NCBI RefSeq assembly: GCF_013377255.1
Contig: NZ_CP016614.1
Coordinates: forward strand, 2,240,501-2,304,500
Direction of reading: 5' to 3'
DNA: 64,000 bases
Source: Mannheimia granulomatis
GTDB taxonomy: Bacteria; Pseudomonadota; Gammaproteobacteria; Enterobacterales; Pasteurellaceae
Positions 40,590 to 49,549 of this stretch are shown one piece after another (positions within the stretch are counted from its first letter, which is position 1; each line of letters starts with the position of its first letter). The position numbers and the translations under genes are program-made. Under the pieces are notes generated by a model. The model had not been told where the DNA came from and searched no databases. It was given only the letters and a program-made list of their open reading frames with translations.

Positions 40590-40922
40590 ATGCAAATCGA
40601 ACAATATCAACAATGGGTTCGGGAATTTTATCAACAACAAGGTTGGTATGAACGTAATCCTTTTATGAGAATGACCTATCTCACCGAAGAAATCGGCGAG
40701 GTTGCCTGTGCGGTGAGAGCTATTGAAATCGGGCGTGAACGACCGGATGAAACGGAAGCATCACAAAAGCAAAAGCGGGATAATTTAATTGAAGAGCTAG
40801 GCGATGTGATGGACAATCTATTCGTTCTGGCAGACAGGTACGGCATCTCAATGACAGAAGTGATAGAACGCCATCAAACCAAATTTGAAGATCGCTATTT
40901 GCAAAAAAATCACGAAAAATAA
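40590..40922 (+). CDS. MazG-like nucleotide pyrophosphohydrolase
   Basis: A 110-residue all-alpha NTP pyrophosphatase-like protein. The metal-binding ExxE...ExxD pattern is seen in YLTEEIGEVACAVRA and NLIEELGDVMDNLFVLADRYG. It probably hydrolyses non-canonical or excess nucleoside triphosphates; the substrate is not evident. A single-domain form, unlike the two-domain E. coli MazG. An uptake signal variant follows the stop. Confidence 0.87.
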   Translation: MQIEQYQQWVREFYQQQGWYERNPFMRMTYLTEEIGEVACAVRAIEIGRERPDETEASQKQKRDNLIEELGDVMDNLFVLADRYGISMTEVIERHQTKFEDRYLQKNHEK

Positions 40923-40948
40923 CCGCTTGCCAGATCATTTTATAAGAA

Positions 40949-40976
40949 AAAAGCCTTGGTCTTCCCAAGGCTTTTA
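40949..40976. terminator. Bidirectional terminator between the mazG-like gene and rplS
   Basis: AAAAGCCTTGG, loop TCTTC, CCAAGGCTTTT: a perfect 11-bp stem with A and T runs on both sides. It serves both convergent transcripts. Confidence 0.88.
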
Positions 40977-41006
40977 TGCATATCAGCTAAGCTATTCTGC
41001 AACCAA

Positions 41007-41357
41007 TTAGTTGCCAAGACGCTCTTTGATACGTGCAGATTTACCTGAACGCTCACGTAAGTAGTAAAGTTTAGCTTTACGTACCGCACCTTTACGTTTA
41101 ACTGTAATAGTGTCGATTACCGGTGAGTGAGTTTGGAATACACGTTCAACGCCTACGCCGTTTGAAACTTTACGTAGTGTGAATGCAGAGTGCAAGCCAC
41201 GGTTACGAATTGCAATAACCACGCCTTCGAACGCTTGCAAACGTTTTTTACTACCTTCTACTACCCATACCTTAACTTCTAATGTGTCACCCGGACGGAA
41301 GCTAGGTAAATTTTGTTTTAACTGTTCTTGTTCAAGTTGTTTGATGATGTTACTCAT
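41007..41357 (-). CDS. rplS: 50S ribosomal protein L19
   Basis: L19 (bL19) lies at the 30S-50S interface and helps form bridges with 16S rRNA. 116 residues, standard length. The conserved RPGDTLEVKVWVVEGSKKR and FTLRKVSNGVGVERVF segments and the basic C-terminus KLYYLRERSGKSARIKERL are present. Last gene of rpsP-rimM-trmD-rplS, 25 bases after trmD. RBS AAGGTTTTT precedes the ATG. Confidence 0.97.
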   Translation of the reverse strand: MSNIIKQLEQEQLKQNLPSFRPGDTLEVKVWVVEGSKKRLQAFEGVVIAIRNRGLHSAFTLRKVSNGVGVERVFQTHSPVIDTITVKRKGAVRKAKLYYLRERSGKSARIKERLGN

Positions 41358-41382
41358 TTTAAAAACCTTCTAAATCCTAGAA

Positions 41383-42138
41383 TTAACTGATTTTGTGTTG
41401 TTTTTTGATTTTATTCAACAACACTCGCTGTTCGTCAGTCAGAGCTAGGCTATCCAATAGCTCAGGGCGTCTTAACCACGTTCTCTCAAGCGATTGTTCT
41501 AACCGCCATTTGCGAATTTGTTCGTGATGTCCAGACATCAGTACTTCCGGGACAGGCATACCGTCTAACACTTCAGGGCGGGTATAATGCGGGCAATCCA
41601 ATAAACCTTCCGCGAAAGAATCTTCCAACGCCGAAGCTTGCTTGCCTAATACACCCGGAACAAACCTTGCAACTGCATCAATTAATGTCATTGCAGGCAA
41701 TTCTCCCCCTGTCAGCACGTAATCTCCGATTGACCATTCCTCATCAACTTCGGTTTGAATCAACCTCTCATCAACCCCTTCATATCGTCCACAGATTAAA
41801 ATCAGTTTCTGATTTGAAGCTAACGTTTGCACGCCGGCTTGATCGAGCTTACGTCCTTGTGGTGAAAGGTAAATTACTTTAGCCTCTACACCATCTACTG
41901 CCTTGGCAGCCTCTTTAGCTGCATGAATTGCATCACGCAAAGGCTGAACCATCATTAACATTCCCGGACCACCACCATAAGGGCGGTCATCTACAGTTTT
42001 ATGTTTATCGAATGTAAAATCACGAGGATTCCAACACTCAATTTGCAGTAGGTTTTGTTTAACTGCACGTCCTGTTACCCCAAAATCGGTGATTGCTTTA
42101 AACATTTCAGGAAACAGTGAAATGATACCAATCCACAT
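41383..42138 (-). CDS. trmD: tRNA (guanine-37-N1)-methyltransferase
   Basis: TrmD makes m1G37 next to the anticodon, preventing +1 frameshifting. 251 residues. The trefoil-knot SPOUT fold is marked by LFPEMF, YGGGPGMLMMVQPL, ICGRYEGVDERL and SIGDYVLTGGELPAM, which binds SAM; the catalytic Asp is in the ...LEDSFAEGLLDCPHYTRPE stretch. Third gene of the rpsP operon. Confidence 0.97.
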   Translation of the reverse strand: MWIGIISLFPEMFKAITDFGVTGRAVKQNLLQIECWNPRDFTFDKHKTVDDRPYGGGPGMLMMVQPLRDAIHAAKEAAKAVDGVEAKVIYLSPQGRKLDQAGVQTLASNQKLILICGRYEGVDERLIQTEVDEEWSIGDYVLTGGELPAMTLIDAVARFVPGVLGKQASALEDSFAEGLLDCPHYTRPEVLDGMPVPEVLMSGHHEQIRKWRLEQSLERTWLRRPELLDSLALTDEQRVLLNKIKKQHKIS

Positions 42139-42183
42139 AATTAACTCCTCAAATGCTTTTAAAAGCTAACCGCATACCTGAGG

Positions 42184-42711
42184 TTAGAAACCAGCATCCC
42201 ACTCCACCGTAATGGTTTTGGTGGCGAGATCTACTCTTTTAACTACTTGTTCATATAAGAACGGAATTAATCGTTCTTGTTTACCGAAAGCATCTTTGCT
42301 GTTTGCACGCACCACTAATACATCATTTGAACCTGTTTCCATCATTTCAGTTACAGTTCCCATTGTGTAGCCTTCTAAGTTTACAACTGTACAACCGATT
42401 AAGTCGTGCCAGTAATAATCACCTTCTTCCAATTCAGGAAACACAGATAAATCCACACCAATTTCAGCATTGGTTAATAACTGTGCTGCTTCACGGTCTT
42501 CCGTACCTTTTAATTTCACAATCAAATCATTGCTATGATAACGCCAGCTTTCTAATTCGACCTCTTGCCACTGCCCTTTAATTTTTAAAAACCATGGCTG
42601 ATAATCGAAAATACTTTCAGATTGTTCTGTTGATGAATAGAGGCGTAACCAGCCACGGATGCCATAGGTTGAACCTAATTTCCCGACAACTTCGATTTTT
42701 TGTTCGCTCAT
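42184..42711 (-). CDS. rimM: Ribosome maturation factor RimM
   Basis: RimM binds S19 and assists assembly of the 30S head. 175 residues: an N-terminal beta-barrel (VVGKLGSTYGIRGWLRLYS) and a C-terminal PRC-barrel (YWHDLIGCTVVNLEG...ERLIPFLYEQVVKRVDL). I start at ATG 42711 because TAGGTGGGT directly before it is the ribosome binding site; the GTG two codons upstream lies inside that site. Between rpsP and trmD, the usual place. Confidence 0.95.
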   Translation of the reverse strand: MSEQKIEVVGKLGSTYGIRGWLRLYSSTEQSESIFDYQPWFLKIKGQWQEVELESWRYHSNDLIVKLKGTEDREAAQLLTNAEIGVDLSVFPELEEGDYYWHDLIGCTVVNLEGYTMGTVTEMMETGSNDVLVVRANSKDAFGKQERLIPFLYEQVVKRVDLATKTITVEWDAGF

Positions 42712-42744
42712 ACCCACCTACTTATATAATTTTGGCTTAAAAAA

Positions 42745-42993
42745 TTAAGCTGCTTTGCGAGCTTCTTTAACTAAAGAAGCAACACGGTCTGATAAATCAG
42801 CACCTTTAGCAACCCAAGCATCCACTTTAGCTACATCTAAACGTAAACGCTCAGCTTGGCCTGCTGCTAATGGATTGAAGAAACCGATACGCTCGATAAA
42901 GCGACCATCACGAGGTGAACGGCTGTCCGCTACCACGATTTGGTAAAATGGGCGTTTTTTAGCTCCGCCACGAGTTAAACGAATGGTTACCAT
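42745..42993 (-). CDS. rpsP: 30S ribosomal protein S16
   Basis: S16 (bS16) is needed for early 30S assembly. 82 residues beginning MVTIRLTRGGAKKRPFYQIV, the family N-terminus, with DGRFIERIGFFNP. ATG 42993 follows GAGGAAAGG; the longer frame to 43077 is not used. First gene of the operon. Upstream lie an uptake signal (43074-43082) and the azoR gene. Confidence 0.97.
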   Translation of the reverse strand: MVTIRLTRGGAKKRPFYQIVVADSRSPRDGRFIERIGFFNPLAAGQAERLRLDVAKVDAWVAKGADLSDRVASLVKEARKAA

Positions 42994-43181
42994 AACCTTT
43001 CCTCTAAATGTTGATAGTAAAAAATAAACCCTCGTTCGAGGTGAGGGTAACGAACTTGTCTCAAAAAGAGAAAACAAGCGGTCAAATTATACAGATTTTT
43101 TGCAAAAAAACAAGGAAGATCGCTAAATCAAAAAGACGTAGGGGCAAATCATTATTTGCCCCTACCATGATAATTATTTCC

Positions 43182-43769
43182 TTAGAATGTTGCTGCAATA
43201 CGATCTAATTCTATTTTCGCTGCTGTAACCGCCTTTTCTGCCACCTCCGGACCGTAACCGATACCTTCCGCATACACAAACTCAACATCAGAAATACCGA
43301 TAAAGTTTAACACTGTTTGCATATAGGTTTTTGCTAAATCAGCAGGACCATCTTTATAGATGCCGCCGTGAGCTAACACCACAATCGCTTTTTTACCAGT
43401 GATTAAACCTTCAGGACCGTTTGCACCATATTGGAAAGTCACGCCCGCACGGTTTAAATAATCAATATAGGTTTTTAACTGTGCAGGAATGCCTAAGTTA
43501 TACATTGGCACACCGAAAACTAATACATCCGCTGCTTTCACTTCACCAATAAGCTTATCTGATAATGTTAATGCTTGGCGTTGTGCATCATTTTGCGGCT
43601 CAGAACGAGTACCTACTGCAGCGTTAAGATCATAATATGGTAATGGGTTAGCACCGAAATCATATTCAGTGATATTAGCTGAAATTTTGCTTTTAAAATA
43701 ATCAACTAAGTGATTTGATTGAGAGTTAGCGGCCAAAATACTAGACTTAATAACTAATACATTTTTCAT
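43182..43769 (-). CDS. azoR: FMN-dependent NADH-azoreductase
   Basis: A flavodoxin-fold quinone/azo reductase that carries out two-electron reduction with NADH. 195 residues. FMN-binding segments are KSSILAANSQSNHL near the N-terminus, VFGVPMYNLGIPAQLKTYID in the middle and VLAHGGIYKDGP. The C-terminal half matches AzoR with FIGISDVEFVYAEG. Physiological substrate probably quinones. ATG 43769 has AAGGATTCC upstream; apparently monocistronic. Confidence 0.92.
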   Translation of the reverse strand: MKNVLVIKSSILAANSQSNHLVDYFKSKISANITEYDFGANPLPYYDLNAAVGTRSEPQNDAQRQALTLSDKLIGEVKAADVLVFGVPMYNLGIPAQLKTYIDYLNRAGVTFQYGANGPEGLITGKKAIVVLAHGGIYKDGPADLAKTYMQTVLNFIGISDVEFVYAEGIGYGPEVAEKAVTAAKIELDRIAATF

Positions 43770-43899
43770 TGGGAATCCTTTTAAGTATCAAAAATTGTGA
43801 TTAGTTTATATCTAATAATAAAAAGATAAAGAGAAAAAATGTGAATAAATTATTTACTCATAAGAAACAATTACAAGCGGTGATCTTTTAGCAATTTTT

Positions 43900-43936
43900 T
43901 GCAAAATAAAAACCCCGATATTTCTATCGGGGTTTT
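43900..43936 (-). terminator. Terminator of the alpha operon
   Basis: On the minus strand AAAACCCCGATA, loop GAAA, TATCGGGGTTTT then a further T-rich tail. The GNRA-type loop and 12-bp stem lie 20 bases after the rplQ stop. It works in both directions. An uptake signal (43873-43881) lies just beyond. Confidence 0.88.
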
Positions 43937-43955
43937 AGGCTCAAACTTAATTAGA

Positions 43956-44342
43956 TTATTCCGCTGCTGCTTCTGCTGCAACTTCCGGACGATCTACTAA
44001 CTCAATGTATGCCATTGGTGCATTATCGCCTGCACGGAAACCACATTTTAAGATGCGGGTGTAACCACCAGCACGATTTGCAAAACGCGGACCTAATTCA
44101 TTGAATAATTTAGCAACTGTATCAACGTTGCGTGTACGGGCAAAAGCTAAACGGCGATTTGCAACGCTATCTGCTTTAGCTAAAGTAATTAACGGTTCAA
44201 CTACACGACGTAACTCTTTTGCTTTTGGTAAAGTTGTCTTGATGATCTCATGTTCAACTAGAGAACTTGCCATATTACGGAACATCGCTTGGCGATGGCT
44301 GCTGTTACGGTTTAATTGACGTCCACTCTTACGATGGCGCAT
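43956..44342 (-). CDS. rplQ: 50S ribosomal protein L17
   Basis: bL17 lies near the peptide exit tunnel. 128 residues, starting MRHRKSGRQLNRNSSHRQAM, with the AKELRRVVEPLITLAK helix and NRAGGYTRILK. The Ala/Glu tail is normal. Last gene of the alpha operon (rpsM-rpsK-rpsD-rpoA-rplQ). Confidence 0.97.
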   Translation of the reverse strand: MRHRKSGRQLNRNSSHRQAMFRNMASSLVEHEIIKTTLPKAKELRRVVEPLITLAKADSVANRRLAFARTRNVDTVAKLFNELGPRFANRAGGYTRILKCGFRAGDNAPMAYIELVDRPEVAAEAAAE

Positions 44343-44375
44343 AACCTATTCCTTCTTAGAAAATCTATACCGAAA

Positions 44376-45365
44376 CTAGTCTTCTGCAATACTTGCAGGT
44401 GGCCAGTTTTCAAGGCGCATACCGAGTGATAAGCCACGAGAAGCAAGAACATCTTTAATCTCTGTAAGAGATTTTTTACCCAAGTTAGGGGTTTTAAGTA
44501 GTTCAACTTCTGTACGTTGGACTAAATCACCGATATAGTGAATTGTCTCTGCTTTCAAACAGTTAGCAGAACGAACTGTCAGCTCTAAGTCATCTACTGG
44601 ACGAAGAAGAATAGGATCAAACTCCGGTTTTTCTTCTTTCACTTCAGGCTGACGAACATCACGCAAATCAACGAATGCAGCAAGTTGTTCTGCTAAAATC
44701 GTTGCAGCACGACGGATAGCTTCTTCTGGATCTAATGTACCATTAGTTTCCATCTCAATAACTAATTTATCTAAGTCTGTACGTTGTTCAACACGAGCAG
44801 CTTCGACATTATAAGCAATGCGATCTACTGGGCTGAAACGTGCATCTACCAATAAACGACCAATTGGGCGGTCATCGTTTTGAGTATGAAGACGTGCAGA
44901 TGCAGGCACATAACCACGACCACGTTGAACTCGAATACGCATATTAATTGACGCATTCTTATCTGTTAAATTACAGATAACATGATCGGGATTTACAATT
45001 TCCACATCGCCATCGTGTGTGATGTCGGCTGCAGTTACAGGGCCAATTCCAGATTTATTTAGTGTCAAAATAATATCATCTTTATTTTGCACTTTTACCG
45101 CTAGACCTTTAAGGTTTAATAATACCTCAAGAATATCTTCCTGAACGCCTTCTTTGCTGCTGTATTCATGTAATACACCATCAATTTCAACTTCAGTAAC
45201 TGCACAACCCGGCATAGATGAAAGTAAAATGCGGCGAAGTGCGTTACCTAACGTATGGCCAAAACCACGCTCTAACGGCTCTAATGTCACTTTAGCATGA
45301 GTTGAGCTTACTTGCTCAATATTCACTAAGTGTGGCTTTAAAAATTCTGTCACAGAACCCTGCAT
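44376..45365 (-). CDS. rpoA: DNA-directed RNA polymerase subunit alpha
   Basis: Alpha dimerises to start polymerase assembly and contacts activators and UP elements through its C-terminal domain. 329 residues, as in E. coli. N-terminal domain has EPLERGFGHTLGNALRRILL; the C-terminal domain (about 250-329) has the HhH core SANCLKAETIHYIGDLVQRT with the DNA-contacting Arg and TPNLGKKSLTEIKDVL. CRP and Sxy-dependent promoters elsewhere in the window would act through it. Confidence 0.98.
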   Translation of the reverse strand: MQGSVTEFLKPHLVNIEQVSSTHAKVTLEPLERGFGHTLGNALRRILLSSMPGCAVTEVEIDGVLHEYSSKEGVQEDILEVLLNLKGLAVKVQNKDDIILTLNKSGIGPVTAADITHDGDVEIVNPDHVICNLTDKNASINMRIRVQRGRGYVPASARLHTQNDDRPIGRLLVDARFSPVDRIAYNVEAARVEQRTDLDKLVIEMETNGTLDPEEAIRRAATILAEQLAAFVDLRDVRQPEVKEEKPEFDPILLRPVDDLELTVRSANCLKAETIHYIGDLVQRTEVELLKTPNLGKKSLTEIKDVLASRGLSLGMRLENWPPASIAED

Positions 45366-45395
45366 TTTTTCCTCTCTTTGCGGTTAAGCTAACTA

Positions 45396-46022
45396 TTATT
45401 TAGAGTAAAGCTCAACAATCAGATGTTCATTAATATCTGCTGATAGATCAGAACGCTCAGGACGACGTTTAAATACGCCTTCCATTTTAGTTGCGTCAAC
45501 TTCTAACCATGTTGGTTTTTCACGTTGAGTAGCTAATTCTAATGATGCCTTAATACGTGCTTGTTTTTTCGATTTTTCACGAACAGCAACCACATCATCA
45601 ACAGAAACTTGGAATGAAGGAATGTTTACTACACGACCGTTTACTACGATAGATTTGTGGCTAACAAGTTGGCGTGCTTCAGCACGAGTTGCAGCAAAAC
45701 CCATACGATAAACTACGTTATCTAAACGACCTTCTAATAATACTAATAAGTTTTCACCTGTATTACCTTTTAAGCGATTCGCTTCTGTATAATAGTTACG
45801 GAATTGACGCTCTAAGATACCATAAATACGGCGAACTTTTTGTTTTTCACGTAATTGACTACCGTAGTCAGATAAACGTGGCTTGCGAGCACCATGCTGA
45901 CCAGGAGCTACATCAAGTCTATTTCTACATTTTGATTCAATCGCACGAACGCCTGATTTTAAGAATAAATCAGTACCTTCACGACGGCTTAGCTTGAGCT
46001 TAGGACCCAAATATCTTGCCAT
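45396..46022 (-). CDS. rpsD: 30S ribosomal protein S4
   Basis: uS4 starts 30S body assembly and is the translational repressor of the alpha operon in E. coli. 208 residues. MARYLGPKLKLSRREGTDL is the N-terminal extension, then the S4 RNA-binding domain with RLDNVVYRMGFAATRAEARQ. No zinc cysteines, so the zinc-free form. 29 bases from rpsK. Confidence 0.97.
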   Translation of the reverse strand: MARYLGPKLKLSRREGTDLFLKSGVRAIESKCRNRLDVAPGQHGARKPRLSDYGSQLREKQKVRRIYGILERQFRNYYTEANRLKGNTGENLLVLLEGRLDNVVYRMGFAATRAEARQLVSHKSIVVNGRVVNIPSFQVSVDDVVAVREKSKKQARIKASLELATQREKPTWLEVDATKMEGVFKRRPERSDLSADINEHLIVELYSK

Positions 46023-46050
46023 TTTCTTTCTCCAATTATTCTAACGTCAA

Positions 46051-46440
46051 TTATACGCGACGTTTTTTCGGTGGACGACAACCGTTATGAGGAATCGGAG
46101 TCACATCTGTAATGTTCGTGATACGGAAACCCGCTGCATTTAATGCACGGATTGTAGATTCACGACCTGGACCCGGACCTTTAACCATAACTTCCAAATT
46201 CTTTAAACCAAACTCTTTAACCATTTCTGCACAACGCTCTGCAGCAACTTGAGCAGCAAATGGAGTTGATTTACGAGAACCACGGAAACCTGAACCACCT
46301 GCAGTTGCCCATGCTAGAGCGTTACCTTGACGGTCAGTAATAGTAACGATTGTGTTATTGAAAGATGCGTGGATATGAGCTACGCCATCTGCAATCTGTT
46401 TTTTAACGCGCTTACGTGCGCGAACTGGTGTTTTAGCCAT
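46051..46440 (-). CDS. rpsK: 30S ribosomal protein S11
   Basis: uS11 forms part of the platform and E-site. 129 residues. Signatures are HASFNNTIVTITDRQGN, GPGPGRESTIRAL and the basic end NGCRPPKKRRV. Standard length and position between rpsM and rpsD. Confidence 0.98.
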   Translation of the reverse strand: MAKTPVRARKRVKKQIADGVAHIHASFNNTIVTITDRQGNALAWATAGGSGFRGSRKSTPFAAQVAAERCAEMVKEFGLKNLEVMVKGPGPGRESTIRALNAAGFRITNITDVTPIPHNGCRPPKKRRV

Positions 46441-46456
46441 TATTTATCTACTCCGA

Positions 46457-46813
46457 CTATTTTTTGATCGGTTTGCGTGGACCTTTACGGGTACGCGCAT
46501 TAGTCTTAGTACGTTGACCACGTACCGGTAAACTACGACGATGACGTAAACCACGGTAGCAACCTAGGTCTAAAAGACGTTTGATGCTTAAAGTCACTTC
46601 ACGACGTAAATCACCTTCGACAGTAAATTTACCAACTTCTTCACGCAGTTTTTCAATCTGCTCTTCAGACAATTCTCTGATCTTTACATCTTCAGCAATA
46701 CCCGTTGCAGCACAAATTGCTTTAGCACGAGTTTTACCGATACCGTAAATTGCAGTTAATGCGATTACAGTGTGTTTTTGATCAGGAATGTTAATGCCTG
46801 CAATACGGGCCAC
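46457..46813 (-). CDS. rpsM: 30S ribosomal protein S13
   Basis: uS13 in the 30S head contacts tRNA and the 50S. 118 residues, MARIAGINIPDQKH start, helix-two-turn-helix region and basic tail GQRTKTNARTRKGPRKP. The start codon is GTG (46813) after GGAGTGCATA. In E. coli S4 represses translation at this gene's leader; hairpins in 46814-46950 may do the same here. Confidence 0.97.
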   Translation of the reverse strand: MARIAGINIPDQKHTVIALTAIYGIGKTRAKAICAATGIAEDVKIRELSEEQIEKLREEVGKFTVEGDLRREVTLSIKRLLDLGCYRGLRHRRSLPVRGQRTKTNARTRKGPRKPIKK

Positions 46814-46951
46814 TATGCACTCCTATTATTTAAGTTTATTGATATACTGATCTTGAAAAGCCCGTTTCAGGATACTCAAACAGTATATCAGGACGAATGA
46901 GCTGAGCAGTATAACTGCTCAGCAGGTTCTTTGCAAGAAATATGCGTAAAA
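46814..46951 (-). promoter_or_regulatory. Alpha operon leader with strong hairpin
   Basis: The gap between rpmJ and rpsM holds a perfect 10-bp hairpin, GCTGAGCAGT-ATA-ACTGCTCAGC (46901-46923), and a second weaker dyad around GATACTCAAACAGTATATC (46871-46890). It corresponds in place to the S4-binding leader of E. coli. I cannot confirm a pseudoknot by eye. Confidence 0.4.
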
Positions 46952-47065
46952 TTAACCTTGACGTTGTTTGTGTTTAGGATCGCTACAAATTACACGAACC
47001 ACACCTTCACGTTTGATTACTTTACAATTACGGCACATTCTTTTAACTGAAGCACGAACTTTCAT
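46952..47065 (-). CDS. rpmJ: 50S ribosomal protein L36
   Basis: bL36, only 37 residues: MKVRASVKRMCRNCKVIKRE and a C-terminal half ending KHKQRQG. It is the zinc-ribbon form, with Cys11, Cys14, Cys27 and His32 visible as ligands. It lies between secY and rpsM as in E. coli. The ATG at 47065 is preceded by AAGGATAAG. Confidence 0.96.
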   Translation of the reverse strand: MKVRASVKRMCRNCKVIKREGVVRVICSDPKHKQRQG

Positions 47066-47086
47066 TGCTTATCCTTTGTTAAGGGC

Positions 47087-48409
47087 TTATTGACCTAAGC
47101 CTTTTAAGTTAGCTTTCTTCAACACAGAATCATATTGTTGAGACATTAAATGACTCTGAACCTGTGCGATGAAATCCATAATAACAACCACTACAATTAA
47201 TAAAGAGGTTCCACCTAATTGGAATGGAACTTTCCATAATGATGTAATGATATAAGGAACCAAACAAACAAAAGTAATATACAACGCACCGATTAAAGTT
47301 AAGCGCGTCATTACTTTATCAATATAACGAGATGTTTGTTCGCCTGGTCGATAACCTGGTACAAACGCACCTGATTTCTTAAGATTATCCGCTGTATCAC
47401 GAGGATTATACTGCATTCCTGTATAGAAGAATGCGAAGAAAATCACTGCCATTGTAAATAGTACAATATACAATGGTTGACCTGGCTGTAATAGTTGTGA
47501 AAGGTTAAATAACCATTCAAAACCTTCACTTTGACCAAACCATTGAGTAATACTTGCAGGGAATAAAATAATACTTGAAGCAAAAATTGCCGGTATTACG
47601 CCTGCCATATTAACTTTAAGTGGTAAGTGAGAAGATCTTGCAGGTGCCATCATTCTACCTTGCTGGCGACTTGCATAATTCACAACAATTCTTCTTTGTC
47701 CACGTTCAACAAAAACAACAAAATAGGTTACTGCAAATGCAATTATTGCTACTAGTAATAATACAATGAAAGACAGCTCACCTTGGCGAGTTTGTTCAAT
47801 TGTCTGCCCAATTGTTGCAGGAAGATCTGCAACAATACCTGCAAAAATAATCAATGAGATACCGTTTCCGATACCACGTTCAGTGATTTGCTCACCTAGC
47901 CACATTAGAAACATAGTTCCCGTTACTAAGCTAATTACAGAAGTTATATAGAATAACATACTTGGATTAGGAACTAATCCTTGTACCATATTCGGTAGGG
48001 CTAGTGAAATACCAATAGACTGAATAAATGCTAATAGCAATGTACCATATCGCGTATATTTGCTAATTTTTCTACGACCAGCCTCACCTTCTTTTTTCAA
48101 TTCAGCTAAAGGGGGATGAATCGCTGTCAATAATTGAATAATAATTGACGCTGAAATATAAGGCATAATACCTAATGCAAATATAGATGCACGGCTTAAA
48201 GCACCACCAGAGAACATATTAAACATATCAATGATGGTGCCTTGCTGTTGTCGAATTAATTCGGATAATACAGAAGCATCAATGCCAGGAACAGGTATAA
48301 AAGAACCGATACGGAAAACGATTAACGCACCTAAAACAAATAACAATCTTGATTTAAGCTCGCCAGTCCCTTTTTGTGTACTACCTTGGTACCCTGGTTG
48401 CTTTGCCAT
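47087..48409 (-). CDS. secY: Protein translocase subunit SecY
   Basis: The central pore of the Sec translocon. 440 residues with ten membrane helices. Conserved features are FVLGALIVFRIGSFIPVPGID (helix 1), ISASIIIQLLT (helix 2 and plug region), ERGIGNGISLIIFAGI, the cytoplasmic loop VVNYASRQQGRMM, and FVPGYRPGEQT. Three bases from rplO. Many secreted products in this window (MglB, DctP, the hydrolase) would depend on it. Confidence 0.98.
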   Translation of the reverse strand: MAKQPGYQGSTQKGTGELKSRLLFVLGALIVFRIGSFIPVPGIDASVLSELIRQQQGTIIDMFNMFSGGALSRASIFALGIMPYISASIIIQLLTAIHPPLAELKKEGEAGRRKISKYTRYGTLLLAFIQSIGISLALPNMVQGLVPNPSMLFYITSVISLVTGTMFLMWLGEQITERGIGNGISLIIFAGIVADLPATIGQTIEQTRQGELSFIVLLLVAIIAFAVTYFVVFVERGQRRIVVNYASRQQGRMMAPARSSHLPLKVNMAGVIPAIFASSIILFPASITQWFGQSEGFEWLFNLSQLLQPGQPLYIVLFTMAVIFFAFFYTGMQYNPRDTADNLKKSGAFVPGYRPGEQTSRYIDKVMTRLTLIGALYITFVCLVPYIITSLWKVPFQLGGTSLLIVVVVIMDFIAQVQSHLMSQQYDSVLKKANLKGLGQ

Positions 48410-48412
48410 CTA

Positions 48413-48847
48413 TTATTCCTCGATAGAACCGCCAGCAGCTTCGATAGCAGCTTTAGCACCTTTAGTTACACGTAAGCCTTTAACCACAACTGCTTTTTCA
48501 ATTTTACCAGCTAAAATAACTTTAGCTGATAAAATATCTTTAGTAATGATATTAGCTGCTTTTAACGCATCTAAAGTTACTTCGTTACCATCTACTTTAG
48601 CTAAGTCGTTTAAACGAATTTCAGCTACGCGTAATGCTTGTAGTGAAGTAAAACCAAATTTTGGTAAACGACGGTATAAAGGCATTTGACCACCCTCGAA
48701 ACCACGGCGAACTTTCCCACCTGAACGAGATTTTTGACCTTTATGACCACGACCACCAGTTTTACCTAAACCAGAACCAATACCGCGACCTAAACGTTTT
48801 GCACTGTGCTTAGCACCTTCAGCCGGAGAAAGAGAATTTAAACGCAT
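48413..48847 (-). CDS. rplO: 50S ribosomal protein L15
   Basis: uL15 is a late-assembling 23S rRNA-binding protein. 144 residues: a long basic N-terminal arm (KRLGRGIGSGLGKTGGRGHKG) and a globular domain ending GGSIEE. Between rpmD and secY in the spc operon, four bases after rpmD. Confidence 0.98.
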   Translation of the reverse strand: MRLNSLSPAEGAKHSAKRLGRGIGSGLGKTGGRGHKGQKSRSGGKVRRGFEGGQMPLYRRLPKFGFTSLQALRVAEIRLNDLAKVDGNEVTLDALKAANIITKDILSAKVILAGKIEKAVVVKGLRVTKGAKAAIEAAGGSIEE

Positions 48848-48851
48848 TCTA

Positions 48852-49028
48852 TTATTCCTCCACTTTAACCATATAAGATACTTGATTGATCATACCACGC
48901 ACTGCTGGTGTATCTTCAAGTTCTACAGTATGACGAATATGACGAAGACCTAAGCCTTTTAACGTTGCTTTATGTTTCGGTAAACGAGCGATAGAGCTAC
49001 GAGTTTGAGTTACTTTAATTTTTGCCAT
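48852..49028 (-). CDS. rpmD: 50S ribosomal protein L30
   Basis: uL30, 58 residues, MAKIKVTQTRSSIARLPKHK then DTPAVRGMINQVSYMVKVEE. I start at ATG 49028 to match E. coli; the TTG two codons earlier abuts the rpsE stop. Small two-domain-free ferredoxin-like fold. Confidence 0.96.
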   Translation of the reverse strand: MAKIKVTQTRSSIARLPKHKATLKGLGLRHIRHTVELEDTPAVRGMINQVSYMVKVEE

Positions 49029-49034
49029 ATCCAA

Positions 49035-49535
49035 TTACCCCAAAATTTCTTCAACTGTTTTGCCACGTTTTGCAGCAACCATTTCAGGTGATTTCATGTT
49101 CTCAAGTGCATCAATTGTTGCACGAACAACGTTAATTGGGTTGGTTGAACCGTACGCTTTAGAAAGAACGTTACGAACACCTGCTACTTCTAACACAGCA
49201 CGCATTGCACCACCAGCGATGATACCAGTACCTTCGCTTGCTGGTTGCATAAATACACGTGAACCAGTGTGTGAACCTTTAACAGGATGTTGTAATGTTC
49301 CTTCATTTAAAGCTACATTAATCATATTGCGACGAGCTTTTTCCATCGCTTTTTGGATTGCTGCTGGAACTTCACGTGCTTTACCGTAACCAAAACCTAC
49401 ACGACCGTTACCATCGCCCACTACTGTTAAAGCAGTGAAACTCATAATACGACCACCTTTTACGGTTTTAGATACACGGTTAACCGCGATTAGCTTTTCC
49501 TGCAGTTCACCAGCTTGTTTTTCGATGTTTGACAT
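49035..49535 (-). CDS. rpsE: 30S ribosomal protein S5
   Basis: uS5 helps decoding accuracy and mRNA unwinding at the entry channel. 166 residues. N-terminal dsRBD-like domain has NRVSKTVKGGRIMSFTALTVVGDG, and the C-terminal domain has PASEGTGIIAGGAMRAVLE. Standard for the spc operon. Confidence 0.98.
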   Translation of the reverse strand: MSNIEKQAGELQEKLIAVNRVSKTVKGGRIMSFTALTVVGDGNGRVGFGYGKAREVPAAIQKAMEKARRNMINVALNEGTLQHPVKGSHTGSRVFMQPASEGTGIIAGGAMRAVLEVAGVRNVLSKAYGSTNPINVVRATIDALENMKSPEMVAAKRGKTVEEILG

Positions 49536-49549
49536 CTCAAATTCCTCTA